A stretch of DNA of 45,794 bases, from contig CAUJIM010000069.1 of NCBI GenBank assembly GCA_963205335.1, positions 1 to 45,794 of the forward strand. The letters are read 5' to 3'. Under the pieces are notes generated by a model that was given only the letters and a program-made list of their open reading frames with translations, was not told where the DNA came from and did not search any database. Positions within the stretch are counted from its first letter, which is position 1. Each line of letters opens with the position of its first letter. Shown here one piece after another: positions 36,428 to 44,757 of this stretch. This DNA comes from Pseudomonadota bacterium. GTDB lineage: Bacteria; Pseudomonadota; Gammaproteobacteria; Burkholderiales; Burkholderiaceae_C. Position numbers and translations under genes: made by a program.

Positions 36428-37431
36428 TGCCGGCCGGGCCGTGCGGATGCGCGGCGCCAAGCCATCGGTGATTGACCGAATTGCATGGTGAACCACCGGG
36501 TGAACGCGCCGTGCGTGCTGTACCCGAGCAGCCCCGCGACCTGGCCCAGGCCGTAGTGCGGATTGGCCACGTAGCGCCGCGCCAGGTTCTGCCTGGCCTC
36601 CGAAAGCACCTCCGTGAAGCTCGTGCCCTCTTCGTCCAGCTCGCGCTGCAGCGTCCTCAGGCTCTTGCCGAGGCTGCGCGCCACCGACTCGCAGGTGGCG
36701 CGGCCCGTCGGCAGCATCGCGTAGACCACGCGGCGCACCTCGTCGCTGCGCCGGGCGCCGTCGAGCCTGGGCATGGATTCCAGCATCGCTGCGGCGTAGC
36801 GCACCAATTGCGGGTCCGCCGACGGATTGGGCACGTCCAGGTCTTCCGCCCGGAAGACCATCCCGTTGAAGCCTGCATTGAAGACCACGGGGCACGAGAA
36901 CATCTGCCGGTGCACCGCCATGTCGCGCGGGGCATCGTGGACGAAGTGCACGGTCTTGGGCCGCCAGTGCGCGCCCATGAGGGCCGAACACATGCGGTAG
37001 AGAACCCCCAGCGCGAGTTCGATCGCCTGCCGTGCCGGCCCGTGCACGATGACGTCCTCGTGCACCACCACGAGCGGGGCCGCATCCTCGATCCGCATCA
37101 CCAGCGAACTGTTGAGCAAATGCAGGTGGTCCATGGTGGAGACCAGCACGTCGCGCAAGGTCGCCTGGTAGGCCAGCAACAGGCTGACGGCTCCGAAGTT
37201 GGACAGCTTGCGCAGCTGCACCATGCGCAGTCCGATGGTCTCGCAGCCGGTGGTGCGGGCGGCGTCCTCGAGCAGCACCGCCACCTTCTGCGCCGGCAGG
37301 CTCCAGTCGGGTTCCCGCATCACCCGCGGTGACAGGCCCACGCCGAGCAGCCCCGCATCGACGTTGTAGCCCAGGCCGCCCGCGACCAGATCGAAGTTGG
37401 TCAACGCCGCCGCACGCACAACACTGGTCAT
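36418..37431 (-). CDS. AraC-family regulator (arabinose-binding-domain type)
   Basis: A 337-residue regulator whose long N-terminal half matches the arabinose-binding-like domain of the ArgR/OruR/OliR type (about residues 20-210), rather than the cupin kind. The C-terminal DNA-binding part (about 245-330) contains CESVARSLGKSLRTLQRELDEEG and GLGQVAGLLGYSTHGAFTRWFTMQFGQSP. The start at 37431 is chosen for the AAGGA site upstream; an in-frame ATG twelve codons earlier is less likely. It is divergent from the TauD-type gene, 134 bp away, and probably controls it. Confidence 0.9.
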   Translation of the reverse strand: MTSVVRAAALTNFDLVAGGLGYNVDAGLLGVGLSPRVMREPDWSLPAQKVAVLLEDAARTTGCETIGLRMVQLRKLSNFGAVSLLLAYQATLRDVLVSTMDHLHLLNSSLVMRIEDAAPLVVVHEDVIVHGPARQAIELALGVLYRMCSALMGAHWRPKTVHFVHDAPRDMAVHRQMFSCPVVFNAGFNGMVFRAEDLDVPNPSADPQLVRYAAAMLESMPRLDGARRSDEVRRVVYAMLPTGRATCESVARSLGKSLRTLQRELDEEGTSFTEVLSEARQNLARRYVANPHYGLGQVAGLLGYSTHGAFTRWFTMQFGQSPMAWRRASARPGRHHA

Positions 37432-37565
37432 GGAAGTCCTTCCCGCCGCAAGGAACCCGAGCGACATTCTGGCATGAAAAGCAAAATTCGTGGCGCGGAA
37501 TGGGAAGAAGCAAACGTCAACCGAGCCTAAATTTCATCACGGTACAACACTGTGGAGACAACGCG

Positions 37566-38417
37566 ATGAAGATCAGGCAAATGGCTTGCGCAATCGGTGC
37601 GGAGCTGACGGATATCAAACTCTCGGACGCCGTCCGTTCCGATGCCTTGTTCGGCGAAATCAAGGCCGCACTGCTCGAACACAAGGTCTTGTTCCTGCGC
37701 GACCAGCAGGACATGAGCAGGGCGGACCACGTGGCGTTTGCGCGCCGGTTCGGCGAACTCGAAGACCATCCGGTGGTCGGCAGCGACCCGGAACATCCCG
37801 GGCTGGTCCGGATTTACAAATCCCCCGAAGAGCCCATCGCCCACTATGAGAATTCCTGGCATGCCGATGCCACCTGGCGTGAAATACCGCAAATGGGCGC
37901 GGTGCTGCGCTGCATCGAATGCCCGCCCGTCGGTGGCGACACCATCTGGGCCAACATGGTCCTGGCCTACGAAAAGCTGCCGCAGCACATCAAGGACGCC
38001 ATCGCGCCACTGCGCGCACGCCACAGCATCGAAAGCACGTTCGGCGCCATATTGCCCCTGGAAGAGCGCCTGGCATTGAAAGCCAAATATCCCGATCCGG
38101 AGCATCCGGTGGTCCGCACCCACCCGGAAACCGGCGAGAAGGTGCTTTACGTCAATTCCTTCACGACGCATTTCACCAATTTCCACAATCCGGCCAATGT
38201 CCGGGTGGGCCAGGACTTCACCCGCGGCGGCTCCGACCTGCTGCAGTACCTCATCAGCCAGGCCGCCATCCCGGAATACCAGGTGCGCTGGCGTTGGGAG
38301 CCCGGCAGCATGGCCATCTGGGACAACCGCTCGACGCAGCACTATGCGGTGATGGATTACCCGCCTTGCCATCGCAAGATGGAGCGGGCGGGGATCGTCG
38401 GCGACAAGCCTTTCTGA
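37566..38417 (+). CDS. TauD/TfdA-family Fe(II)/2-oxoglutarate dioxygenase
   Basis: A 283-residue non-haem iron oxygenase of the TauD/TfdA family, which hydroxylates small acids (taurine, 2,4-D and others) at the cost of 2-oxoglutarate. The iron ligands are His99-x-Asp101 (WHADATW) and His259 (STQHYAV); Arg270 is the likely 2-oxoglutarate partner. The ATG start follows TGGAGA at a normal distance. It leads the cluster of porin, beta-keto acid cleavage enzyme and binding protein, and is divergent from an AraC regulator. The substrate is not predictable. Confidence 0.93.
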   Translation: MKIRQMACAIGAELTDIKLSDAVRSDALFGEIKAALLEHKVLFLRDQQDMSRADHVAFARRFGELEDHPVVGSDPEHPGLVRIYKSPEEPIAHYENSWHADATWREIPQMGAVLRCIECPPVGGDTIWANMVLAYEKLPQHIKDAIAPLRARHSIESTFGAILPLEERLALKAKYPDPEHPVVRTHPETGEKVLYVNSFTTHFTNFHNPANVRVGQDFTRGGSDLLQYLISQAAIPEYQVRWRWEPGSMAIWDNRSTQHYAVMDYPPCHRKMERAGIVGDKPF

Positions 38418-38443
38418 CGCGGCTCGTTCCAGAACCGCCGAGT

Positions 38444-38460
38444 CCTGTACACGGTACAGG
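38444..38460 (+). promoter_or_regulatory. Dyad CCTGTAC-ACG-GTACAGG upstream of the porin gene
   Basis: Seven-base perfect arms separated by three bases lie in the 76-bp gap between the TauD-type gene and the porin. A shared nonamer, CACGGTACA, also occurs at 37538-37546, just upstream of the TauD-type gene. It could be an operator or a small hairpin; no T-run directly follows, so it is a poor terminator. Confidence 0.3.
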
Positions 38461-38493
38461 CCAGTGCCCATTATTTTTCACAGAGAACCAGAA

Positions 38494-39453
38494 ATGAAAC
38501 ACCTGAAGACCCTGATCGCGCTCTCCGCACTGACCACGGCAACCGCATTTGCCCAATCCTCCGTCTCCCTGTACGGCGCTGCCGATGCGGGCTTGGGCAA
38601 GGTCCAATCCCCGGCGCTCGGCCCCAACGACGTCAACAACAAGGTGCAGATGACCTCCGGCAGCCTGATGAACAACACCACCAGCAATATCGGCTTCGGT
38701 GGACAGGAAGACCTCGGGGGCGGGCTGAAGGTCGGTTTCAACATCGAATCCAACCTCGATCTCGACGACGGCGCCAACCTGGCCGGCGGCGCAGGATTCT
38801 GGGGCCGGCAATCCAGAATCTGGATGCAAGGCCCGTGGGGCACGTTCCAGATGGGACGTACCTACAACCCGTCCTTCGTCGCCCTGGTGGGGTGGCAGTT
38901 GACTGCCGCCGCCAACTACTCCGTGGTCGGCAATACGTTCGGCTGGGGTGGTGGCGGTAGCCTTGTTCGACAAAGCAGCCTGATCGGATATCGCACGCCC
39001 AACCTGAACGGATTCGTCGTCGAGGGCGGTTATGTGTTGAAGGCGGACAACGGCGGACGGGCGAAATGGGATATCGCCGCCACTTACGCCAGTGGTCCCG
39101 CCGTCGTCGCGCTCAGCGCGAACAAGGTGCAGAACTCCAGCACGAGTTACGTCCTGGGCGGGAAATACAAGTTCGGCCAATATGCTGTCGCCGCGTCGTA
39201 CCACAATGCTGTGGACGTCAATACCAATGGAGTCCGTCGCGGATTCTCCCTCGGCGGCCAAGGCACTTTCGGGGCCACCACCGTCACGCTCGATTTCGCG
39301 CGCGACACGAAAAATGCGTGGGCCGGAAAGAAATACACCAATACGCTGCTCGAGGCGCGCCATGCCCTGTCCAAGCGCACCTTCGTCTACGCGGCGTATC
39401 TGCATTTGAACGATACCAACAACTATGGTCTCGGGGTTCGCCACAATTTCTGA
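38494..39453 (+). CDS. Gram-negative porin (Burkholderiales type)
   Basis: A 319-residue outer-membrane general porin of the Burkholderiales porin_4 kind. The signal peptide MKHLKTLIALSALTTATAFA is cut before QSSVSLYGAADAG, the classical mature start of these porins. The strands and the C-terminal LGVRHNF, ending in Phe, fit a 16-strand barrel. The ATG at 38494 is chosen because the signal peptide starts there, with GAGAA upstream; an earlier in-frame ATG lies at 38464. It lies between the TauD-type and beta-keto acid cleavage genes and probably admits their substrate. Confidence 0.92.
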   Translation: MKHLKTLIALSALTTATAFAQSSVSLYGAADAGLGKVQSPALGPNDVNNKVQMTSGSLMNNTTSNIGFGGQEDLGGGLKVGFNIESNLDLDDGANLAGGAGFWGRQSRIWMQGPWGTFQMGRTYNPSFVALVGWQLTAAANYSVVGNTFGWGGGGSLVRQSSLIGYRTPNLNGFVVEGGYVLKADNGGRAKWDIAATYASGPAVVALSANKVQNSSTSYVLGGKYKFGQYAVAASYHNAVDVNTNGVRRGFSLGGQGTFGATTVTLDFARDTKNAWAGKKYTNTLLEARHALSKRTFVYAAYLHLNDTNNYGLGVRHNF

Positions 39454-39525
39454 AGCACGGCGGTCGCAAGCCGCCATTCCCGGCTGTTCCGGTCTCGCAA
39501 GTCATTCAAATCAAGGAGCATCATC

Positions 39526-40584
39526 ATGAATTTTCTCGACGGACACCTGTTTCCTGAAAACCAGGACAAACTCGTCATCACCGCAGCGCCCTACGGCCCC
39601 GAATGGATTCCCTCGGACTTCCCCGAGGACATCGCGGTCTCCATGCCGGCGCAGATCCAGAAGGCGGTCGACTGCTACAACGCCGGCGCCACCGTGCTGC
39701 ACCTGCACGTGCGTGAAGACGACGGCAAGGGCAGCAAGCGCCTGTCCAAGTTCAACGAGCTGATCGCCGGCGTGCGCAAGGCGGTGCCCGACATGATCAT
39801 CCAGGTCGGCGGCTCGATCAGCTTCGCTCCCGAGGGCGAGGGCCAGGTGGCCAAGTGGCTGTCCGACGACACGCGCCACATGCTGGCCGAGCTCGAGCCC
39901 ACGCCCGACCAGGTCACCGTCACGGTCAACACCACGCAGATGAACGTGACCGAGCACATGGAAGAGGCCGACATCGCCGGCACCTCCATGGCCACGCCGG
40001 CCGGCCGGCGCGCCTACAGCGAGATGGTGGTGCCCTCCACGCCCAGCTTCGTCGAGGAGCACGTGCGCCGCCTGAGCGCCCGGGGCATCCAGAGCGCGTT
40101 CCAGTTCTACAACCTCAACAGCTACGAGACGGTCGAGCGCCTGATCCGCCGCGGCGTCTACAAGGGCCCGCTGGTCATGAACTGGGTCGCCATCAGCGGC
40201 GGCATGGACGCGCCCAACGTCTACAACCTGGCCAACTTCCTGCGCGCCATCCCCGACTACGCCGTGCTGACCGTGGAGAGCAGCATGCGCAACGTGCTGC
40301 CGATCAACATGATGGGCATGGCCATGGGCCTGCACGTGCGCTGCGGCATCGAGGACAACATCTGGAACCAGTCGCGCACCGGGAAGATGACCACGGTCGA
40401 GCAGATCGAGCAGCTGGCGCGCATCTCCCGCGAGTTCGGCCGCGAGGTGGCGACGGCGAAGGAGGCGCGCAAGATCTGCAAGATCGGCGTGTTCTACGAC
40501 ACGGTGGAAGAGACGCTGGCGGCCAACGGCTTTTCGCCCAACCGCAACGGCGGCAATCAGGGCTTTCTGCGCAAGGTGGCGTGA
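39526..40584 (+). CDS. Beta-keto acid cleavage enzyme (BKACE, DUF849 family)
   Basis: A 352-residue zinc-dependent enzyme of the BKACE family, which takes a 3-keto acid and acetyl-CoA and gives acetoacetate and a new acyl-CoA. The zinc ligands are His59 and His61 (LHLHVRED), with the distal Glu in CGIEDNIW. The strand KLVITAAPYG near residue 15 is typical. The ATG start has AAGGAG upstream. The binding-protein gene starts 35 bp downstream. Substrates of the family range from dehydrocarnitine to 3-oxoadipate-like acids; none can be assigned here. Confidence 0.9.
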   Translation: MNFLDGHLFPENQDKLVITAAPYGPEWIPSDFPEDIAVSMPAQIQKAVDCYNAGATVLHLHVREDDGKGSKRLSKFNELIAGVRKAVPDMIIQVGGSISFAPEGEGQVAKWLSDDTRHMLAELEPTPDQVTVTVNTTQMNVTEHMEEADIAGTSMATPAGRRAYSEMVVPSTPSFVEEHVRRLSARGIQSAFQFYNLNSYETVERLIRRGVYKGPLVMNWVAISGGMDAPNVYNLANFLRAIPDYAVLTVESSMRNVLPINMMGMAMGLHVRCGIEDNIWNQSRTGKMTTVEQIEQLARISREFGREVATAKEARKICKIGVFYDTVEETLAANGFSPNRNGGNQGFLRKVA

Positions 40585-40619
40585 AAGCGTTCCGACCCGA
40601 GACCAAGGACACAACACCC

Positions 40620-41603
40620 ATGATCAACCATTTCGTTTCCCTCTCGCGCAGAAGTCTCCTGATCGCCGCGCTGGCCGCCGCCCCCCTGGCGGCCCAGGCG
40701 TGGACCAACAAGCCGGTCCGCGTCGTCGTACCCGCGCCGGCCGGCGGCACCATGGATGTCGTCGCGCGCATCCTGTCGGAAGCCATCTCGACCGAGATCG
40801 GCCAGCCCGTCATCGTCGATAACAAGCCGGGCGCGGGCGGCACGATCGGCATCCAGGCGCTGAACAACGCTGCGCCCGACGGGCAGACCATCATGTTCAC
40901 GGCCAGCAACGTCCTCACCGAGATCCCCCTGGTGATGAAGACCGCGTTCGATCCGGCCAAGGATGTGAAACCCGTCACCATGGTCGCGCGCCCGACCATG
41001 GTGCTGGTCAGCGCCCCGGACGTGCCCGCCTCCAACCTGAAGGAGCTGATCGCCTACCTGAAGACGAACACCGGCCAGGCCAGGAGCTGCGCCTCGTACT
41101 CCGCGGGTACCAGCTCGCACTACGCGTGCATGATCTTCGCCAAGCAGGCAGGGCTCGATCTGCAGCACATTCCGTTTCCCGGCTCCCCGCCGGCGCTGCA
41201 GAACCTGATGGGCCACCAGGTCGACATCATGTTCGACGGTCTGGTCACTTCGCAGCCGCTCATCAAGGGTGGCAAGGTCAAGGTGTTCGGCGTCGCGGCG
41301 AAAAATCGCCTGGCGCAGCTGCCGGACGTTCCCACCATGGCCGAGCAGGGCTTCCCCGAGATCGAGTTTTCGAACTGGGTCGGCGCCATCGTCTCGGCCA
41401 AGGTGCCGGACGCGACCGTGCAGAAGATCAACGCGGTGATCTCCAAGGTGGCGTCCACCCCGGCGGTGCAGGAGAAGCTGCAGGCGCACAACTTTCCCCC
41501 GATCGTGAGCCAGAGCCCGGAGGCGTTCGCCAGGGACACCAGGCTCGAATACGAGCGCAATGCGCAGATCGTCAAGAGCCACGACATCAAGCTCAACCAG
41601 TGA
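40620..41603 (+). CDS. Bug/TctC-type periplasmic binding protein
   Basis: A 327-residue periplasmic binding protein of the Bug (tripartite tricarboxylate transporter) family. The signal peptide (MINHFVSLSRRSLLIAALA..., cut near AQA, about residue 27) is followed by the family start NKPVRVVVPAPAGGTMDVVARI. The C-terminal part is PEAFARDTRLEYERNAQIV. The cognate membrane genes tctA and tctB are not in the window; the MFS gene downstream may do the transport. The ATG 40620 start is used; a GTG at 40581 overlapping the previous stop is less likely. Confidence 0.92.
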   Translation: MINHFVSLSRRSLLIAALAAAPLAAQAWTNKPVRVVVPAPAGGTMDVVARILSEAISTEIGQPVIVDNKPGAGGTIGIQALNNAAPDGQTIMFTASNVLTEIPLVMKTAFDPAKDVKPVTMVARPTMVLVSAPDVPASNLKELIAYLKTNTGQARSCASYSAGTSSHYACMIFAKQAGLDLQHIPFPGSPPALQNLMGHQVDIMFDGLVTSQPLIKGGKVKVFGVAAKNRLAQLPDVPTMAEQGFPEIEFSNWVGAIVSAKVPDATVQKINAVISKVASTPAVQEKLQAHNFPPIVSQSPEAFARDTRLEYERNAQIVKSHDIKLNQ

Positions 41604-41623
41604 CCGCGCTCGATCGGCTGCCC

Positions 41624-42181
41624 ATGACCGCTGTCACCGTCCTGATCGTCCCCGGGCTGCGCGACGACGCGCCGCAGCACTGGCAGTCCCTGCTGGCTGC
41701 CCGCCTGCCGCGCGTTCGCGTGGTGGCGCCGGCGGGGCGTGAAAACCTCGATTGCGCCGGCCGCGTCGAGGCCGTGGAGCAGCAGGCGCGCGCGGCAGAG
41801 GGCCCGCTGGTGGTGGTGGCGCACAGTGCCGGCGTCATCACCACGGTGCACTGGGCGCAGCGCACGCGCTGCCAGGTGCGCGGCGCGCTGCTGGCCGCTC
41901 CGCCCGATTTCGAGCGGCCCATGCCCGAGGGCTACCCCACGCTCGACGCCCTGCGCGCGGGCGGCTGGCTGCCCGTGCCGCGCACGCCGCTGCCGTTCCC
42001 GAGCATCGTCGCCGCCAGCCGCAACGACCCGCTGGCCACGTTCGAGCACGTCGAGCAGATGGCGCAGGCCTGGGGCAGCCGGCTGATCGACCTGGGCAGC
42101 GTGGGGCACCTCAACCCGGCGTCCGGATTCGGCGAGTGGCCGCAGGCGGAGCAGCTGGTCACCCAGCTCGCGCGGGCGTAG
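41624..42181 (+). CDS. RBBP9/YdeN-family alpha/beta hydrolase
   Basis: A 185-residue small serine hydrolase of the RBBP9/YdeN type. The nucleophile elbow is VAHSAGVITTVHW near residue 65. The acid is in ASRNDPLATFEH near 129 and the His in GHLNPASGFGEW near 158. The N-terminal stretch VLIVPGLRDDAPQHWQSLL is diagnostic. ATG 41624 is the start given; a GTG at 41600 overlapping the previous stop is possible. It lies between the Bug-type gene and the MFS gene; it may act on an ester or amide in the pathway. Confidence 0.88.
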   Translation: MTAVTVLIVPGLRDDAPQHWQSLLAARLPRVRVVAPAGRENLDCAGRVEAVEQQARAAEGPLVVVAHSAGVITTVHWAQRTRCQVRGALLAAPPDFERPMPEGYPTLDALRAGGWLPVPRTPLPFPSIVAASRNDPLATFEHVEQMAQAWGSRLIDLGSVGHLNPASGFGEWPQAEQLVTQLARA

Positions 42182-42232
42182 GCTGCGGGGGGCGGTGCGC
42201 TGCCCCGATCGATCACAAAACAGGAGACATTC

Positions 42233-43561
42233 GTGCAAACAATGGATCGCAGCAGCGCCGTGGCCGGCGCCTCCGACGATTACCTGTATGGGCCCAAGGC
42301 CGCCTGGTTCGCCTTCGCCATGACCGCTGCCCTGATGCTGTTCGACTACGTCGACCGGCAGGTCATCGTCTCCCTGTTCCCGCACATCAAGGAGGAATGG
42401 GGCCTGTCGGACAAGCAGCTGGGTGCGCTGGTCTCCATCGTGTCGGTCACCGTCGCACTCGGGGCCTTGCCCGTGGCGCTGATCGCCGACCGCATGAGCC
42501 GCGTCAAGAGCGTCTTCTGGATGGCGCTGGTGTGGAGCGCGGCCTGTGTCTCGTGCATGTTCACGCGCAACTACGGGCAGCTGCTGACGGCGCGCGCGAT
42601 CGTCGGCTCCGGCGAGGCCGGCTACGGCTCGGTGGGCGCCGCCCTGATCGCCAGCCACTTTCCGTCGCGCATGCGTGGCGCGTTGCTGGCCGGGTTCTTC
42701 GCCACGGCCTCGGTGGGTTCGGTCCTGGGGGTCGTCCTCGGCGGCGTGATCGCCACCCACTGGGGCTGGAAGACTGCCTTCGGCGTCGTCGGCTTTCCAG
42801 GCCTGCTGCTGGCCTTCCTGTACCTGAAGGTCAGGGACTACCGCACTGTCGAACTCACGCCCCGGCACGACGCGGCCATGCAATCGGCCGGCGGGGTGCT
42901 GCGCTTCATCGTCCAGGCCCTGGCGCGTTCCCGGACCATGCTGTGGACCTGCGTGGGCGGCGCGATGCAGCTGATCGTGGTGTCGTCGCTGTGGTCCTGG
43001 CTGCCCAGCTACCTGAACCGGTTCCACGACCTTCCCGTCGACCAGGCCGCGATCAAGGCCGCGCTGATCGTCCTGTTCGGGGCCGCCGGCTCGGTGGTCT
43101 GGGGGGCCGTGGTGGACCGCTCGGGCAGGCGCAACCCGCGCAACAAGCTGTTCACCATGGCCGCGCTGTGCCTGTCGGCCATGGTCGTTCTGGGTTTCGG
43201 CTTCGGCGTCGGCTCGTGGTTCGGCACCCCCCTGACCATGGGTGGTCAGCTGGGCATCCTGATGCTGGGCGGGTTCATCGTCACCTGCACGGTCGGGCCG
43301 GTGTCGGCCATCGTGATCGACGTGGTCCATCCGGGCGTGCGCTCCACCGGCTCGTCGGTCCTCTCGCTGTTCCAGAACCTCTTCGGCCTGGCGGCGGGGC
43401 CGTTCATTTCCGGCGTTCTGTCCGACGCCCTGGGCTTGCAGATGGCCATGGCCATCATGCCGGTGTTCGGGCTGCTCGCCGCGATGGCTTTCATCAAGGC
43501 ATCGGCCAGCTACGAGAAGGACATGCGCCAGGTCAACCAGGCGGCCCTCGCCGCGGCCTGA
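42233..43561 (+). CDS. MFS transporter
   Basis: A 442-residue, twelve-helix carrier of the major facilitator superfamily. Near residue 40 it has LFDYVDRQVIVSLFPHIKEEW, typical of the anion:cation symporter and related sugar-acid carriers. The motif-A-like loop GALPVALIADRMSRVKS lies near 80. The start is GTG 42233, six bases from AGGAG (42222-42226); the ATG nine bases further on has too long a spacing. It probably imports an organic acid used by the neighbouring enzymes. A hairpin follows the stop. Confidence 0.9.
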   Translation: MQTMDRSSAVAGASDDYLYGPKAAWFAFAMTAALMLFDYVDRQVIVSLFPHIKEEWGLSDKQLGALVSIVSVTVALGALPVALIADRMSRVKSVFWMALVWSAACVSCMFTRNYGQLLTARAIVGSGEAGYGSVGAALIASHFPSRMRGALLAGFFATASVGSVLGVVLGGVIATHWGWKTAFGVVGFPGLLLAFLYLKVRDYRTVELTPRHDAAMQSAGGVLRFIVQALARSRTMLWTCVGGAMQLIVVSSLWSWLPSYLNRFHDLPVDQAAIKAALIVLFGAAGSVVWGAVVDRSGRRNPRNKLFTMAALCLSAMVVLGFGFGVGSWFGTPLTMGGQLGILMLGGFIVTCTVGPVSAIVIDVVHPGVRSTGSSVLSLFQNLFGLAAGPFISGVLSDALGLQMAMAIMPVFGLLAAMAFIKASASYEKDMRQVNQAALAAA

Positions 43562-43601
43562 AACGATTTTCGAGCAGGCCTTGCTACGCTCGTGCCTGGC
43601 C

Positions 43602-43623
43602 GGGACGGCCTCGGGGCCGTCCC
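43602..43623 (+). terminator. Strong hairpin between MFS and quinone oxidoreductase genes
   Basis: GGGACGGCC-TCGG-GGCCGTCCC forms a perfect nine-base-pair stem with a four-base loop, 41 bp after the MFS stop and 27 bp before the next ATG. No T-run follows, so it is not a textbook terminator. It could act as an mRNA 3'-end stabiliser, an attenuator or a weak terminator. The direction of action is unproven. Confidence 0.4.
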
Positions 43624-43650
43624 CAATACACCATCTGAAAAGGAAACTCC

Positions 43651-44622
43651 ATGACCAAGGCAATTCGCTTTTATGAAACCGGCGGCCCCGAAGTGCTGAA
43701 ATTCGAGGACGTCGAGGTCGGCGAGCCCGGCCCCGGACAGGCCCGGGTGCGCCACAACCTGATCGCACTGAACTTCATCGACATCTACTTCCGCACCGGC
43801 CGCTACCCCCTGGCCCTGCCCAACGGCCTGGGCTCCGACGCCGTCGGCGTGGTCGAGGCCGTGGGGCCGGGCGTGGACTACGTCAAGCCGGGCGACCGCG
43901 TGGGCTACCTGATCGGCCCGCAGGGCGCCTATTCGCAGGCGCGCGTGATGCCGGCCGAGGTGCTGATCCCGCTGCCCGACGGCATCTCCGACCGCACCGC
44001 CGCCACGCTGATGATGAAAGGCATGACGGCGCAGTACCTGCTGCGCCAGGTCTATCCGCTCAAGGGCGGCGAGACCATCCTCTACCACGCCGCCGCCGGC
44101 GGCGTCGGCCTGATCGTCTGCCAGTGGGCGCGCGCGCTGGGCGTGAACATGATCGGCGTCGTCAGCACCGACGAGAAAGCCGCCATCGCCAAGGCCAACG
44201 GCTGCGCCCACACCATCGTCACCGCGCGCGAGGACATCGTCGAGCGCGTCAAGGAAATCACCGGCGGCAAGGGCGTTCCGGTGGTGTACGACTCGGTCGG
44301 CAAGGACACGCTGATGGCCTCGCTCGACTGCCTGCAGCCGCGCGGCTCGCTGGTGAGCAACGGCACGTCCTCGGGTTCGGTGGTGATCGACTCGCAGCTG
44401 CTGGCCGTCAAGGGCTCGCTGTGGATGACGCGCCCGGCCATGATGCACTACATCCAGCCGCGCGCGCACATGCTGGACATGGCGCGCGAGCTGTTCGACC
44501 ACGTGCTGGCCGGCCGCATCACCAGCGAGCCGCAGCAGACCTTCGCGCTGGCCGACGCGGCCGAGGCCCATCGCGCGCTGGAGTCACGCAAGACGGTAGG
44601 CGCGACCGTGCTGGTCCCGTAA
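43651..44622 (+). CDS. NADPH:quinone oxidoreductase (zeta-crystallin type)
   Basis: A 323-residue medium-chain oxidoreductase of the quinone oxidoreductase (QOR) kind. The N-terminus is TKAIRFYETGGPEVLKFEDV, with the NFIDIYFRTGRYP motif near 45. The cofactor site is AAAGGVGLIVCQW near 150, and zinc ligands are absent, as usual for QOR. The ATG start has AAGGAAA upstream. It may reduce quinones or enones formed in aromatic or organic acid breakdown; the natural substrate is unknown. Confidence 0.92.
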   Translation: MTKAIRFYETGGPEVLKFEDVEVGEPGPGQARVRHNLIALNFIDIYFRTGRYPLALPNGLGSDAVGVVEAVGPGVDYVKPGDRVGYLIGPQGAYSQARVMPAEVLIPLPDGISDRTAATLMMKGMTAQYLLRQVYPLKGGETILYHAAAGGVGLIVCQWARALGVNMIGVVSTDEKAAIAKANGCAHTIVTAREDIVERVKEITGGKGVPVVYDSVGKDTLMASLDCLQPRGSLVSNGTSSGSVVIDSQLLAVKGSLWMTRPAMMHYIQPRAHMLDMARELFDHVLAGRITSEPQQTFALADAAEAHRALESRKTVGATVLVP

Positions 44623-44655
44623 AAACCCCGCGCCGGCACCCCTTCCTGCACGCAC

Positions 44656-44675
44656 GCCATCCGCTCCCGGATGGC
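44656..44675 (+). terminator. Hairpin after the quinone oxidoreductase gene
   Basis: GCCATCCG-CTCC-CGGATGGC is a perfect eight-base-pair stem 33 bp after the stop. It is followed by a G-rich run rather than T residues, so rho-independent termination is uncertain. Confidence 0.35.
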
Positions 44676-44705
44676 GGGGGCGGGCCGTGGCCTCCCTCAT
44701 CGTGA

Positions 44706-44728
44706 CCGCGGGGTCTTCTCTCCCGCGG
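44706..44728 (+). other. Second hairpin upstream of the acyl-CoA ligase gene
   Basis: CCGCGGG and CCCGCGG arms with a nine-base pyrimidine-rich loop, 30 bp before the ligase start. It may affect translation or transcription of that gene, or may be a 3'-end structure of the upstream transcript. No function is evident from sequence alone. Confidence 0.3.
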
Positions 44729-44757
44729 CCATCCCTTCTTTCTTCAAGGAAAACACC

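Noticed and set aside
39459..39475. GGCGG-N7-CCGCC hairpin after the porin as a terminator
   Set aside because: The stem is only five pairs, no T-run follows, and such stems are common by chance in this GC-rich DNA.
40642..40670. Twin-arginine signal in the Bug-type protein (SRRSLL)
   Set aside because: The two arginines resemble a Tat motif, but consensus residues around them are incomplete and Bug proteins usually use Sec. Left undecided rather than called.
41120..43768. Minus-strand open frame of 882 codons opposite the MFS and hydrolase genes
   Set aside because: It is antisense to well-supported genes and shows only Arg/Gly/His-rich sequence without motifs.
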